From positions 1-47,865 of the forward strand of contig CANQGW010000009.1 of NCBI GenBank assembly GCA_947623555.1: a DNA stretch of 47,865 nt, read 5' to 3'. Below the pieces are notes generated by a model that saw only the letters and a list, made by a program, of their open reading frames with translations, did not search any database and was not told where the DNA came from. A program made the position numbers and the translations under genes. How positions within the stretch are numbered: the first letter of the stretch is position 1; every line of letters starts with the position of its first letter. Shown here piece by piece: positions 18,012 through 28,580 of this stretch. Source of the stretch: an uncultured Clostridia bacterium. Its GTDB lineage: Bacteria > Bacillota > Clostridia > TANB77 > CAG-508.

Positions 18012-18500
18012 TTATCCTGCAGAAAATAAATATTTAATTCCACCAAAAGAAACGGCAGTTACTGTAAGAACAATAATTCCAGCAGTTAGTACACCTAGTA
18101 CAATTGGTGGAATTGCTTTTTTTGGTGGTAAATTTAAAAAGTTTGCAATAAGTGAGCCAACCCAAGCTCCTGTTCCAGGAAGTGGAATTGCTACAAACAA
18201 AAATAGACCAAGTGCTGTAAAGTTTTGCAAACGTGGGTTATTTTCAATATTTCTTGTTGCCTTTTCTGAAGCCCAGTCAATAATTTTCTTTAAAGGTTTC
18301 CATCTTCCAAAAAAATCAAAAAGTGGGCGAATAAATTTTACAATAAAATATATTGGTAAAATATTTCCAATAAAACTACAAATAAAAGCTTCAAAATATG
18401 AAAGCCCCATTCCAACACCTATTGGAATAGCTCCTCTTAATTCGATAATTGGTACCATACCTACAATAAATGTAATTAAATATTTTAATATAACTGGCAT
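18012..18500 (-). CDS. Small multidrug export family protein (COG2426)
   Basis: 162 residues on the minus strand; the open frame on the other strand is a shadow. Four to five hydrophobic segments with the family signature PIIELRGAIPIG near the N terminus and PLPGTGAWVGSLIA in the second half, as in Sm_multidrug_ex proteins. An integral membrane protein, possibly a transporter. The family name rests on weak experimental support. It lies upstream of lemA on the same strand with a short gap, so cotranscription is possible. Confidence 0.85.
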   Translation of the reverse strand: MPVILKYLITFIVGMVPIIELRGAIPIGVGMGLSYFEAFICSFIGNILPIYFIVKFIRPLFDFFGRWKPLKKIIDWASEKATRNIENNPRLQNFTALGLFLFVAIPLPGTGAWVGSLIANFLNLPPKKAIPPIVLGVLTAGIIVLTVTAVSFGGIKYLFSAG

Positions 18501-18619
18501 AACTTTTTCCTTTCTTCTATTGCAATAATTTTGAGCAAATTTATTTTACTATAACATAAAAAATATTTCAATTATATTATAAAAATTTAAAAAAACTTAC
18601 GGAAATTGCAAATTTAGCG

Positions 18620-18649
18620 TTGACATGCTAGTACAAAACATGATATACT
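18620..18649 (+). promoter_or_regulatory. rpoBC promoter
   Basis: TTGACA (18620-18625), 18 bases, TATACT (18644-18649): a near-consensus housekeeping promoter about 310 bases ahead of rpoB. The upstream gene is on the other strand, so rpoBC is not preceded by the usual rplJ-rplL here. Confidence 0.8.
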
Positions 18650-18964
18650 ATAACAGATGTGTTTTAATCGCAAATTATATTAAAAGGGTGGTTAAAATAA
18701 AAAAATTATTATCAAATAAGGTTCATATTTAAAAGGCAAAGTAACAGTTGGCAATAAGAAAAGTGCCAACCGTATTTTTGTTGCTTTTTGAGTTTCTTTA
18801 TGTTAATTTAAATAAAAAGAGGAATTGTTCTATTATTGCTTACGGGGTAAAGGGTTTTGAAAGCAGAAAACAGCTTGCCATGTAAACCAATTATAGAAAC
18901 AAGAAGGACTTTTTATTTAATATATATATTTTTTTCTGCTTAATATTTTTTAGGGGTGATTTTT
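18650..18964 (+). promoter_or_regulatory. Long structured leader of rpoBC
   Basis: The ~310-base leader has no ORF with a ribosome site. GTTGGCA/TGCCAAC (18747-18770) is followed by T-rich sequence and could be an attenuator. Further on, 18825-18838 pairs with 18888-18902 (TTGTT, CTAT and ATTG blocks with one bulge and one mismatch), enclosing a ~49-base purine-rich domain. I do not recognise a known leader class; L10-leader identity is not supported. Confidence 0.5.
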
Positions 18965-21900
18965 TTGTTAAAGGAAATTAAACACGAGAAGTGTTCTCGT
19001 AAAACTTTTGCAAAAATCGGCGATTCAATCGAAATGCCAAACTTAATTCAAGTTCAAAAAGATTCATACAATTGGTTTATTGAAGAGGGCCTAGGCGAAG
19101 TATTAAGAGACATCTCACCAATTGTTGACTATTCTGGAAATTTAGTTCTTGAATTTTTAGACTACTACATGGAAGAAAAAACAAAATACACATTAGAAGA
19201 AGCCAAAGAACGTGATACTACATATGCTACTAGGTTACACGTAAAGGTAAGGCTTATTAATCGTGAAACAGGTGAAATTAAAGAGCAAGAAATTTATCTT
19301 GGCGATTTTCCACTTATGACAGATAGCGGAACCTTTATTATAAATGGTGCAGAAAGGGTTGTAGTTAGCCAATTAGTACGTTCACCGGGATGTTATTATG
19401 CAGAAGATTTTGATCCAAAAACAGGAAGAAGAATTTATACTTCAACTGTTATGCCTATTCGTGGCGCATGGATAGAATATGAAACAGATGGCAATGACGT
19501 ATTTTATGCTAGAGTGGATAGAACAAGAAAAATACCTGTTACTACATTATTAAGAGCAATAGGTTTAGTTACAGATGAACAAATAACAGAGCTTTTTGGA
19601 GAAGAAAACAAATTAATGACTACACTTCAAAAAGACCCAATAAAAACCCAGGAAGAAGCATTAGTTGAAATTTATAAAAAATTAAGACCAGGTGAGCTTC
19701 CAACAACAGACGCTGCTAGGAACTTATTTAATGGATTATTTTTTGATCCAAGAAGATATGATTTAGCAAAAGTAGGTAGATATAAATTTAATCAAAAATT
19801 AAGCCTAGCTGCTAGAATTACTGGAAGAATAGCTTATAGCAACATAGTAGATCCAGAAACAGGAGAAGTATTAGTAGAAAAAGATAACACTATATCTGAA
19901 GATGTAGCAATAGCTATTCAAAATAGTGGTATAAACATAGTAGATCTTAAAGTAGAAGATAAACCAGTTAGAGTTATTGGTAATGGTACAGTTAACATTC
20001 ATAGCATTTTACCAAAGGTAGACTTAAGCGACTTACATATTAAAGAAATGGTAAACTATGGGGTTTTAAAATCTATTATAGACACTACTGATAAAAAAGA
20101 TTTACATGATGTTATTAAAGAAAGAATGGATGAATTAAATCCAAAACATATTACAAACGAAGATATTATTGCATCAATTAGTTATTTATTAAACCTAGAA
20201 CATGGTCTAGGAAATGTAGACGATATTGACCATTTAGGAAATAGACGTATTCGTTGCGTTGGAGAATTACTTCAAAATCAATTTAGAATTGGTTTAACAA
20301 GACTTGAAAGAGTAGTTCGTGAAAGAATGACAATTCAAGACCTAGATGTAGTTACTCCACAAACATTAATCAATACAAAACCAATTACATCTTCTATTAG
20401 AGAGTTCTTTGGAAGTTCACAACTATCACAATTCATGGATCAAACAAACCCACTTTCAGAACTTACTCATAAAAGAAGAATTTCAGCATTAGGCCCAGGA
20501 GGACTTTCTCGTGAAAGAGCAGGATTTGAAGTTCGTGATATTCACTATACACACTATGGAAGGTTATGCCCAATAGAATCTCCAGAAGGACCAAACGTAG
20601 GTCTAATTTCAGCACTTTCATCATTTGCTATTATAAATGAATATGGATTTATTGAAACACCATATAGAAAAGTAGACCACAAAACAGGTAAGGTTACAGA
20701 TGAAGTAGTATATATGTCAGCAGACCAAGAAGATAAGTACATTATTGCACAAGCATCTGAACCAGTAGATGAAAAAGGCAAATTTATAAACGATAGAATT
20801 CGTGTACGTCACAGAGAAGAAATTACAATGGTAGATAAAGACCAAGTAGACTTTGTAGATGTATCACCAAAACAATTAGTATCAGTTGCAGCAGCTATGA
20901 TTCCATTCCTAGAGCATGATGACGCAAAACGTTCTTTAATGGGTGCAAACATGCAGCGTCAAGCAGTTCCACTACTTATGCCAGAAGCACCAATTGTAGG
21001 AACAGGTATTGAATATAGAGCAGCTAGAGATTCTGGAATTACAGTTATGGCAAGAAATGATGGTATTGTTGAAAAGGTAACTGGTGACGAAATTCAAATT
21101 AGAAATAAAAAAGATGAACTAGATGTATATCATTTAAGAAAATTCAAAAGAACCAATGGTGGTACTTGTATTAACCAAAGACCAGTTGTAAGTGTTGGTG
21201 AAAGAGTAAAAGCAGGAGAACTAATTGCAGATGGACCAGCTACTAAAAATGGAGAAATGGCACTTGGTAGAAATGTGCTAATTGCCTTTACAACATGGGA
21301 AGGTTATAACTATGAGGATGCTGTTTTAATTAGTGAAAGATTAGTTAAAGAAGATGTATACACATCTATTCACATTGAAGAATACGACTGCGAATGTCGT
21401 GATACAAAATTAGGTCCAGAAGAAATTACACGTGATATTCCAAACGTTGGTGATGATAGCTTAAAAGACCTTGATGAAAACGGTATTATAAGAATAGGTG
21501 CAGAGGTAAGACCGGGAGACATATTAGTTGGTAAGGTTACACCAAAAGGCGAAACAGAGCTTACTGCCGAGGAAAGGCTACTTCGTGCAATATTTGGCGA
21601 AAAAGCTAGAGAAGTTAGAGATACATCACTTCGTGTACCACATGGTGAAGCAGGAACAATAGTAGATGTTAAAATATTTACTAGAGACAATTCTGATGAA
21701 TTAGCACCAGGGGTAAACCAAGTAATTCGTTGCTACATTGCAACAAAAAGAAAAATATCTGTTGGTGATAAAATGTCTGGACGTCATGGTAACAAAGGTG
21801 TTATTTCACGTATATTACCAGAAGAAGATATGCCATTTATGCCAGATGGTACACCAGTAGACATAGTATTAAACCCACTTGGTGTTCCTTCACGTATGAA

Positions 21901-22723
21901 TTTAGGACAGGTACTAGAAGTACATTTAGGTATGGCAGCAAGAGCACTTGGCATTAAAGTTGCAACACCAGTATTTGACGGTGCAACAGATGATGAAATA
22001 AAAGAATTATTTAGAAAAGCAGGACTTCGTGAAGATGGTAAAACAGTAGTATATGACGGTAGAACAGGTGAGCCTTTTGATCACCCAATTACCGTAGGTG
22101 TAATGTATATGCTTAAATTACACCATTTAGTAGATGATAAGATACATGCTCGTTCAACTGGACCATACTCATTAGTTACACAACAGCCATTAGGTGGTAA
22201 AGCACAATTTGGTGGACAACGTTTTGGTGAAATGGAGGTTTGGGCACTAGAAGCTTATGGTGCTGCATATACACTTCAAGAAATGTTAACAGTTAAATCA
22301 GATGATATTGTAGGAAGAGTAAAAACTTACGAAGCAATAGTAAAAGGCGAAAACGTACCAGAACCAGGTGTTCCAGAAGGATTTAAAGTATTAATAAAAG
22401 AACTTCAGTCATTAGGTTTAGATGTAAGGCTACTTTCTGAAGATAATAAAGAGCTTGAACTAAAAGAAAACATTGAAGACGGTATTGACTTTAACAGTAT
22501 TGAAGATAGCAGAAAAATGGAAGAACAAGTTGTAGATGAAACAGAGCTATCAGATGGTTATATAGAAGCAAACGAAGATGACGGAGAAATGTTAGAAGAT
22601 TCTGAAGAAAGTGATGCATTGTTTGCAGATTTAGATGACGAAGAAATTTTACTAGATGATACAGACCTAGGTGAAGATAACCTTTTAAATGATCAAGATT
22701 TACTTGATGATGAGGAGGAATAA
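18965..22723 (+). CDS. rpoB: DNA-directed RNA polymerase subunit beta
   Basis: Start placed at TTG 18965: AGGGGTGAT lies at the right distance, while the in-frame GTG at 18956 is itself part of that site. The product is about 1252 residues. Conserved stretches run throughout: [16 protein letters not shown] near the N terminus, [35 protein letters not shown] in the fork/rifampicin region, [15 protein letters not shown] and [33 protein letters not shown] near the C terminus. The last ~90 residues are a highly acidic extension, a common clostridial feature. It forms the catalytic core with beta prime, encoded 145 bases downstream. No frameshift and no in-frame CGG found. Confidence 0.97.
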   Translation: MLKEIKHEKCSRKTFAKIGDSIEMPNLIQVQKDSYNWFIEEGLGEVLRDISPIVDYSGNLVLEFLDYYMEEKTKYTLEEAKERDTTYATRLHVKVRLINRETGEIKEQEIYLGDFPLMTDSGTFIINGAERVVVSQLVRSPGCYYAEDFDPKTGRRIYTSTVMPIRGAWIEYETDGNDVFYARVDRTRKIPVTTLLRAIGLVTDEQITELFGEENKLMTTLQKDPIKTQEEALVEIYKKLRPGELPTTDAARNLFNGLFFDPRRYDLAKVGRYKFNQKLSLAARITGRIAYSNIVDPETGEVLVEKDNTISEDVAIAIQNSGINIVDLKVEDKPVRVIGNGTVNIHSILPKVDLSDLHIKEMVNYGVLKSIIDTTDKKDLHDVIKERMDELNPKHITNEDIIASISYLLNLEHGLGNVDDIDHLGNRRIRCVGELLQNQFRIGLTRLERVVRERMTIQDLDVVTPQTLINTKPITSSIREFFGSSQLSQFMDQTNPLSELTHKRRISALGPGGLSRERAGFEVRDIHYTHYGRLCPIESPEGPNVGLISALSSFAIINEYGFIETPYRKVDHKTGKVTDEVVYMSADQEDKYIIAQASEPVDEKGKFINDRIRVRHREEITMVDKDQVDFVDVSPKQLVSVAAAMIPFLEHDDAKRSLMGANMQRQAVPLLMPEAPIVGTGIEYRAARDSGITVMARNDGIVEKVTGDEIQIRNKKDELDVYHLRKFKRTNGGTCINQRPVVSVGERVKAGELIADGPATKNGEMALGRNVLIAFTTWEGYNYEDAVLISERLVKEDVYTSIHIEEYDCECRDTKLGPEEITRDIPNVGDDSLKDLDENGIIRIGAEVRPGDILVGKVTPKGETELTAEERLLRAIFGEKAREVRDTSLRVPHGEAGTIVDVKIFTRDNSDELAPGVNQVIRCYIATKRKISVGDKMSGRHGNKGVISRILPEEDMPFMPDGTPVDIVLNPLGVPSRMNLGQVLEVHLGMAARALGIKVATPVFDGATDDEIKELFRKAGLREDGKTVVYDGRTGEPFDHPITVGVMYMLKLHHLVDDKIHARSTGPYSLVTQQPLGGKAQFGGQRFGEMEVWALEAYGAAYTLQEMLTVKSDDIVGRVKTYEAIVKGENVPEPGVPEGFKVLIKELQSLGLDVRLLSEDNKELELKENIEDGIDFNSIEDSRKMEEQVVDETELSDGYIEANEDDGEMLEDSEESDALFADLDDEEILLDDTDLGEDNLLNDQDLLDDEEE

Positions 22724-22733
22724 TTTAATAGCC

Positions 22734-22808
22734 TTCGTAATCATTAAAAAATAATTACAAAAAGGAATTGTACAGCGGTGTAAATTATTTTAAGTAGTAG
22801 ATTACGAA
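22734..22808 (+). promoter_or_regulatory. Nested hairpin between rpoB and rpoC
   Basis: TTCGTAATC (22734-22742) pairs with GATTACGAA (22800-22808), enclosing AATAATTACA (22750-22759) paired with TGTAAATTATT (22779-22789, one bulge). No T-run follows, so it is not a standard terminator. A processing or expression-balancing element is possible. Confidence 0.45.
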
Positions 22809-22868
22809 AACCAAAGATAGGAAAAAGGTAAAACCTATTAAAAAAATGAAATATAGGGGGCTAAAAAC

Positions 22869-25800
22869 GTGGATGAATTAGAAATTTTTGACAAAATTAA
22901 AATAGGATTAGCATCAGATGAAAAAATAAGGGAATGGTCAAAAGGCGAAGTAAAAAAACCAGAAACCATTAACTATAGAACATTAAAGCCAGAAAAAGAT
23001 GGTCTATTTTGTGAAAGAATATTTGGACCTACTAAAGACTGGGAATGTCACTGTGGTAAATATAAAAGAGTAAGATATAAAGGAATTGTTTGCGACAGAT
23101 GTGGTGTAGAAGTTACAAAATCAAAAGTAAGACGTGAAAGAATGGGACATATTGAACTTGTAGCTCCAGTTGCACATATTTGGTATTTTAAAGGAATTCC
23201 AAGTAGAATAGGATTAATGCTTGATATATCACCAAGAAGCCTAGAAAAAGTAATTTATTTTGCATCATACATTGTAACAGATAAAGGTACATCAGATTTA
23301 TTAAAATGCCAAGTATTATCTGAAAAAGAATATCATGAAGCAGAAGAAAAATATGGTAGAGGTTCTTTCAAAGCTAAAATGGGTGCAGAAGCAATTCAAG
23401 AACTATTACAAGAAATTGATGTAGAAAAATTAGCAGAAAAGCTTAAAAAAGAACTTGAAAAAGCAAGTGAGCAAAAAAAGGCTAAATTAGTAAAAAGGTT
23501 GGATACAGTAGAATCATTTAGATTATCTGGAAATAAGCCAGAATGGATGATTATGAATGTAATACCAGTTATTCCACCAGACTTAAGACCAATGGTACAA
23601 TTAGATGGTGGTAGATTTGCTACATCAGACTTAAACGACCTATACCGTAGAGTAATAAACAGAAATAACCGTTTAAAAAGGTTACTAGAATTAGGTGCAC
23701 CAGAAATAATTGTACGTAATGAAAAAAGAATGTTACAAGAAGCTGTAGATGCTTTAATAGATAATGGTAGACGTGGTAGACCTGTAACAGGTGCAGGAAA
23801 CAGACCTTTAAAATCTTTATCAGACTTACTAAAAGGAAAACAAGGTAGATTCCGTCAAAACCTACTTGGTAAACGTGTTGACTATTCAGGACGTTCTGTT
23901 ATAGTTGTAGGACCAGAACTAAAACTATATCAATGTGGTGTGCCAAAAGAAATGGCAGTAGAGTTATTTAAACCATTTGTTATGAAAGAGCTAGTAGGAC
24001 GTGGTATAGCACATAATATTAAAAATGCAAAAAGAATGGTAGAAAGGTTAAGACCAGAAGTATGGGATATATTAGAAGATGTTATTAAAGATCACCCTGT
24101 ACTTTTAAACCGTGCTCCAACACTTCATAGGCTTGGTATTCAAGCATTTGAACCAGTATTAGTAGAAGGTAGAGCAATTAAACTTCACCCATTAGTTTGT
24201 ACTGCATTTAATGCTGACTTCGACGGTGACCAAATGGCTATTCACTTACCACTATCACCAGAAGCACAAGCAGAAGCAAGGTATTTAATGCTTTCAGTAA
24301 ATAACCTTTTAAAACCACAAGATGGTAAGCCAGTAACAGTACCTACTCAAGATATGATTTTAGGAAGCTATTATTTAACAATGGAAATACCAGGCGAACC
24401 AGGAGAAGGAAACTATTATTCATCACCTGATGAAGCAGTTATTGCATACGTAAACCATGATTTAGGTTTGCATAGCAAAATTACAGTTAGAATTCAAAAA
24501 GAAATAGATGGAAAGCTTGTTACACGTAAAGTAGAAACAACAGTAGGTAGATTAATATATAATGAAGGTATGCCACAAAATTTAGGTTTTGTAGATAGAA
24601 GCAAACCAGAAAATATATTAGAGCCAGAAATTAACTTTACAGTTGCTAAAAAACAACTAGGAAAAATTATTGCAAAATCAATTAATAGCAATGGTTTAAG
24701 TGCAACAGCAGAGTTACTAGATTATATTAAATCAATGGGCTTTAAACATTCTACAACAGCTGGTATTACAGTTTCTGTAGATGATGTTAAAGTACCACCA
24801 GCTAAACAAGAAATTTTAAAAGCTGCCAATGAAGAAGTAAACAATGTATTAAAACAATATAAACGTGGTTTAATTACAAACGATGAAAGATACAACTCTG
24901 TTATTAGAATTTGGGAAAAGGCAACAGATGATGTTACAGAAGCTATGAAAAACAACTTCGAAGAATTAAACCCAGTATATATGATGAGCCAGTCTGGAGC
25001 AAGACGGAAACTTAAACCAATTAAGGCAAATTGCTGGTATGCGTGGATTAATGGCAAGTACAACAGGTAAAACAGTAGAAATTCCTATTACATCATCATT
25101 CCGTGAAGGACTAGATGCACTAGAATACTTTATTTCAGCACATGGAGCTAGAAAAGGTTTAGCAGATACTGCTTTAAGAACAGCAGACTCTGGTTACTTA
25201 ACAAGAAGGTTAGTTGATGTTTCTCAAGACATTATAGTTCGTGAGGATGACTGTGGAACACATGAGGGATTTGTTCTATCAGATATTAAAGATGGAAACC
25301 AAATTATTGAAAAACTAGAAGAAAGACTAATTGGTAGATATCCATTAGAAACAATTATAGATCCAACAACAAAAGAAGTAATTGTAGACACAGACACAAT
25401 GATTACAGAAAAAATAGCAGAAAAAATAATAGCAACTGGAATGGAAAAAGTGCCAGTACGTTCTGTTCTAGGTTGCCGTACAAAACATGGTGTATGCCGT
25501 AAATGTTATGGTATGGGCTTGGCTACACGTGATGAAGTAAATATTGGTGAATCTATTGGTATCATTGCTGCTCAATCTATTGGAGAGCCAGGTACACAGC
25601 TTACAATGAGAACTATCCACTCTGGTGGTGTTGCAGGTGTAGCAGATATTACACAAGGTCTTCCAAGAGTTGAAGAATTATTTGAAGCAAGAAAACCAAA
25701 GGGATTAGCCGTAATTACTGAAATTGATGGTGTGGTTAAAATATCAGAAGACAAGAAGAAAAAAGAAGTTATTGTTACATCAAAAGATAACTCTAAAACA

Positions 25801-26400
25801 TACACAATACCATTTAGATCTAAATTACGTGTTAAAGATGGTGACTTTGTAGAAGCAGGAGATCCTTTAATAGAAGGTGCTATAAATCCAAATGAAATTT
25901 TATTAATTAAAGGACCAGAAGGCGTTTATGATTACCTAATTCAAGAAGTTCAAAAGGTTTATCGTAATCAAGGTGTTGATATTAATGATAAACACATTGA
26001 AGTAATTGCAAGACAAATGCTTAAAAAGGTAAGAGTAGAAGACAACGGAGAAACTGACATGTTTGCAGGTTCATTAATGGATGTTCATGAATTCAATGAC
26101 AAAAATGAAGAAGCAATAGCACAAGGCAAAAAGCCAGCAACAGGAAAACGTATTTTACTTGGTATTACAAAAGCATCACTTGCAACAGATAGTTTCTTGT
26201 CAGCAGCATCATTCCAAGAAACAACAAGGGTATTAACAGAAGCTGCCGTTAAAGGTAAAGTAGATGAATTAATTGGCTTAAAAGAAAACGTAATTATCGG
26301 TAAATTAATTCCAGCAGGAACAGGACTTCCAGTATATAGAAACACACATATAAATACTGAAGAAAATGAGGAAGAACCAGCTGAAACAACTGCTGAATAA
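22869..26400 (+). CDS. rpoC: DNA-directed RNA polymerase subunit beta prime, interrupted by a +1 frameshift at CGG
   Basis: GTG start at 22869 with AGGGGG upstream. Read as one protein it has about 1176 residues, normal for the family. Visible landmarks: the N-terminal zinc ribbon ([23 protein letters not shown], ~60-82), [12 protein letters not shown] with the three catalytic Asp near residue 450, the SGARG segment near 711, the bridge-helix/trigger region after it ([43 protein letters not shown]), and the second zinc site ([13 protein letters not shown]). The frame breaks at codon 713, CGG at 25005-25007. The zero frame continues 21 codons to TAA. Skipping the C yields [21 protein letters not shown], matching the family. 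The gene is essential, so the cell must either shift frame efficiently here or the base is an error. Confidence 0.93.
25005..25007 (+). other. CGG +1 frameshift site in rpoC
   Basis: Zero frame GCA AGA CGG AAA; with the C skipped GCA AGA GGA AAC. The Gly restored is the invariant Gly of SGARG. Codon 713 from the GTG at 22869, and the shifted frame is in phase with the stop at 26400. Confidence 0.8.
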
Positions 26401-26417
26401 ACACAATAATAAAAAAT

Positions 26418-26456
26418 AAAATCTTATTTCGTTTAGAAATAAGATTTTTATTTTTT
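26418..26456. terminator. Bidirectional terminator between rpoC and the MurE-like gene
   Basis: AAAATCTTATTTC (26418-26430) and GAAATAAGATTTT (26436-26448) form a 13 bp stem with T-rich sequence on both sides. Confidence 0.85.
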
Positions 26457-27984
26457 AAGATATTTTTTGATTATATTCTTCTAATGCCTCTGTTGCATAC
26501 TCTGTATCTGTAAGGCAAGGCATAAACTTTTTACCAAATTTTTGCCTAGTTTCATTTCCCTTACCAGTAATTAAAATAACACTATTTGGATTTTCTAAAA
26601 TGGCATTTTTTATAGCCTCGCCCCTATCTTCTATAATTTTGTAGTTTCCATGCTCTTTATTAATATACCCTGCAATTTCTTTGCATATATCTAATGTTTC
26701 TTCAGGACCGGGATCTTCTGCTGTTAAATAAGAAATATTAGAATTTTTACCTGCCAAGGTTCCTAAATCCCTTCTACGAAGCTGTGCCTTTCCGCCAGGG
26801 CAACCAAAAACAGTAACAATTTTTTTATCAGGATATTCTTTTTTAGTTGATTCATATAGCTTTTCAAAACTTAACTTATTATGCGCATAATCTACAATAA
26901 CTATAATACTACCATCTTTACTAACATGTGATTCCATTCTGCCACTAGCTTTTCCAACTTTTAAACCTTCATAAATATTTTTAAAAGGAATATCTAAACA
27001 AATAGCAACACTAATAGCAGCAGCAGCATTTTCCACATTAAATAAACCAGGCATACTAATAAGCATGTCCTCTTCAAACTTTGAAGTTTTAACCCTAAAA
27101 GTAATTGTATTAAGACCTTGCTTTTGCACATTATATGCATATACATCAGCATTTGGATTTTTAGTGCTAAATGTAACAACTTTTTTTGCTTTTTTGCTAT
27201 GTTCTAAAATAGTATCAATATAATCAGAATCTAAATTCACGCATGCAGTTTCCACTTGGTCCAAAAATTTTAATTTACAGTTAAAATAATGCTCAAAGCT
27301 AGGGTGTTCAATACTACTTATATGATCTTCCGAAATATTTAAAAATACCCCAACTTTATAATATATATCATGAACTCTATTTAGCATTAAAGCTTGACTG
27401 CTAACTTCCATAACTAAATTTTGCATATTACAGTCAACACTATTTCTTATATGGTCCTGAATATCAATAGATTCAGGGCTTGTAATTAATGATTCCTTAC
27501 ATGTTTTGCCATCGTATGCATCAATAGAAGAAAGAATAGCAGTATCAGGCATACCCTTTTCCTTCATGTAGTTATCTAAAATACTTTTAATATAATATGC
27601 AGTGGTAGATTTACCCTTTGTGCCAGTTAATCCTATCATATTAATTTTTTCTGCAGGGTAGTCATAATACATACAAGAAAGTGCTGCCAAACTTTTTCTA
27701 ATATCATTTACCACTATATGTGGAAAATTAGGCATTGTTACATTGCCTCTTTCTGCAACATAAAAAACAGCACCATTTTTAACTGCCTCTTCCAAATATT
27801 CAGGCTTATAGTTAAGCCCCTTGCAAACATAAAGAGTATTTGGAATTACTTCTTTAGAGTTATGGCAAAGCTTTTCAACAAATGTATTTTCTATAGTAGT
27901 TAAATCTAAATTTTCTGGAATAAAATCTATCAAATTTTCTTTTTGCAAAACAGAAATATAGTCTTTTAATCTATATTGTTTCAT
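26455..27984 (-). CDS. murE: MurE-like Mur ligase with unusual amino-acid motif
   Basis: 509 residues, ATG with AAAAAGGAG upstream. The three Mur domains are visible: an N-terminal UDP-binding domain, the ATP loop GLTGTKGKSTT (~residues 115-125), and the central segments NLVMEVSSQAL and GVFLNISEDHISS, then GRMESHVSKDGSIIVIVDYAHN and LITGKGNETRQKF. MurE adds the third amino acid to UDP-MurNAc-L-Ala-D-Glu. At the place where MurE enzymes carry DNPR (diaminopimelate) or D(D/N)P(A/N) (lysine) this protein reads AEDPGPEE, so its substrate cannot be assigned and it may be a MurE paralogue. No in-frame CGG. Convergent with rpoC. Confidence 0.75.
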   Translation of the reverse strand: MKQYRLKDYISVLQKENLIDFIPENLDLTTIENTFVEKLCHNSKEVIPNTLYVCKGLNYKPEYLEEAVKNGAVFYVAERGNVTMPNFPHIVVNDIRKSLAALSCMYYDYPAEKINMIGLTGTKGKSTTAYYIKSILDNYMKEKGMPDTAILSSIDAYDGKTCKESLITSPESIDIQDHIRNSVDCNMQNLVMEVSSQALMLNRVHDIYYKVGVFLNISEDHISSIEHPSFEHYFNCKLKFLDQVETACVNLDSDYIDTILEHSKKAKKVVTFSTKNPNADVYAYNVQKQGLNTITFRVKTSKFEEDMLISMPGLFNVENAAAAISVAICLDIPFKNIYEGLKVGKASGRMESHVSKDGSIIVIVDYAHNKLSFEKLYESTKKEYPDKKIVTVFGCPGGKAQLRRRDLGTLAGKNSNISYLTAEDPGPEETLDICKEIAGYINKEHGNYKIIEDRGEAIKNAILENPNSVILITGKGNETRQKFGKKFMPCLTDTEYATEALEEYNQKIS

Positions 27985-28111
27985 TTATAAAACTCCTTTT
28001 TAAATTTAATCTTCATATAATATATATCAAACAAGCCTAAAAATCAATAGAAAAATTAGATATATATTTAGCAAAACTGCAAAATGATACTCGGAAAAGT
28101 TTATTTTAATA

Positions 28112-28141
28112 TTGACAAAGTATACTGATATTTAGTATAAT
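28112..28141 (+). promoter_or_regulatory. rpsU promoter
   Basis: TTGACA (28112-28117), 18 bases, TATAAT (28136-28141). Both hexamers are perfect. The leader is ~75 bases. Confidence 0.8.
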
Positions 28142-28222
28142 AAAAAATGTATTAATTATATATACATATATTTAGAAAATCCCACACGTTAAAGTGTAAC
28201 TACTGAAGGGAGGGAAATAAAA

Positions 28223-28393
28223 ATGTCAGAAGTTAAAGTTAATAATGGAAATATAGAAGATGCCTTAAAAAGGTTTAAAAGGCAATGCGCTAGAAATGGA
28301 GTATTGCAAGAGGTTAGAAAAAGAGAACATTATGAAAAACCAAGCGTAAAAAGAAAGAAAAAATCAGAGGCAGCTAGAAAAAGAAAATTTTAA
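28223..28393 (+). CDS. rpsU: 30S ribosomal protein S21
   Basis: 56 residues with GAAGGGAGGG ahead of the ATG. The sequence has the S21 pattern: [32 protein letters not shown], followed by a basic tail [15 protein letters not shown]21 binds the small subunit platform near the anti-Shine-Dalgarno. A single gene with its own near-consensus promoter and terminator. Confidence 0.95.
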   Translation: MSEVKVNNGNIEDALKRFKRQCARNGVLQEVRKREHYEKPSVKRKKKSEAARKRKF

Positions 28394-28399
28394 AAAAAT

Positions 28400-28436
28400 A
28401 GGGGTTAAAAGTTATTACAATTTTTAACCTCTTTTT
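28400..28436 (+). terminator. Intrinsic terminator of rpsU
   Basis: AGGGGTTAAAA pairs with TTTTAACCTCT (one G-U) and is followed by TTTTG. Confidence 0.75.
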
Positions 28437-28516
28437 GTTTAAATTAAGGTAATATGTTAGCAAAAATTATAAAACTAATATATTGCTTTTTTTATGCTAT
28501 TTTTTAAAATAAGCTA

Positions 28517-28546
28517 TTGAATAATTTTAATAAAATAGATTATAAT
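28517..28546 (+). promoter_or_regulatory. Promoter of the M16 peptidase pair
   Basis: TTGAAT (28517-28522), 18 bases, TATAAT (28541-28546). Confidence 0.6.
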
Positions 28547-28580
28547 AATTACAGCAAATATTAGAAAAGAGGGAAAAAGC

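Noticed and set aside
18007-18528. Plus-strand open frame of 173 codons over the small exporter gene
   Set aside because: The minus-strand frame has the family signatures of COG2426; the plus frame is its shadow.
2831-25007. Treating the three broken genes as ordinary pseudogenes
   Set aside because: rpoC is essential, flanking sequence in all three is intact, and the breaks share one motif. Independent decay would not choose CGG-A each time. A systematic sequencing error remains open.
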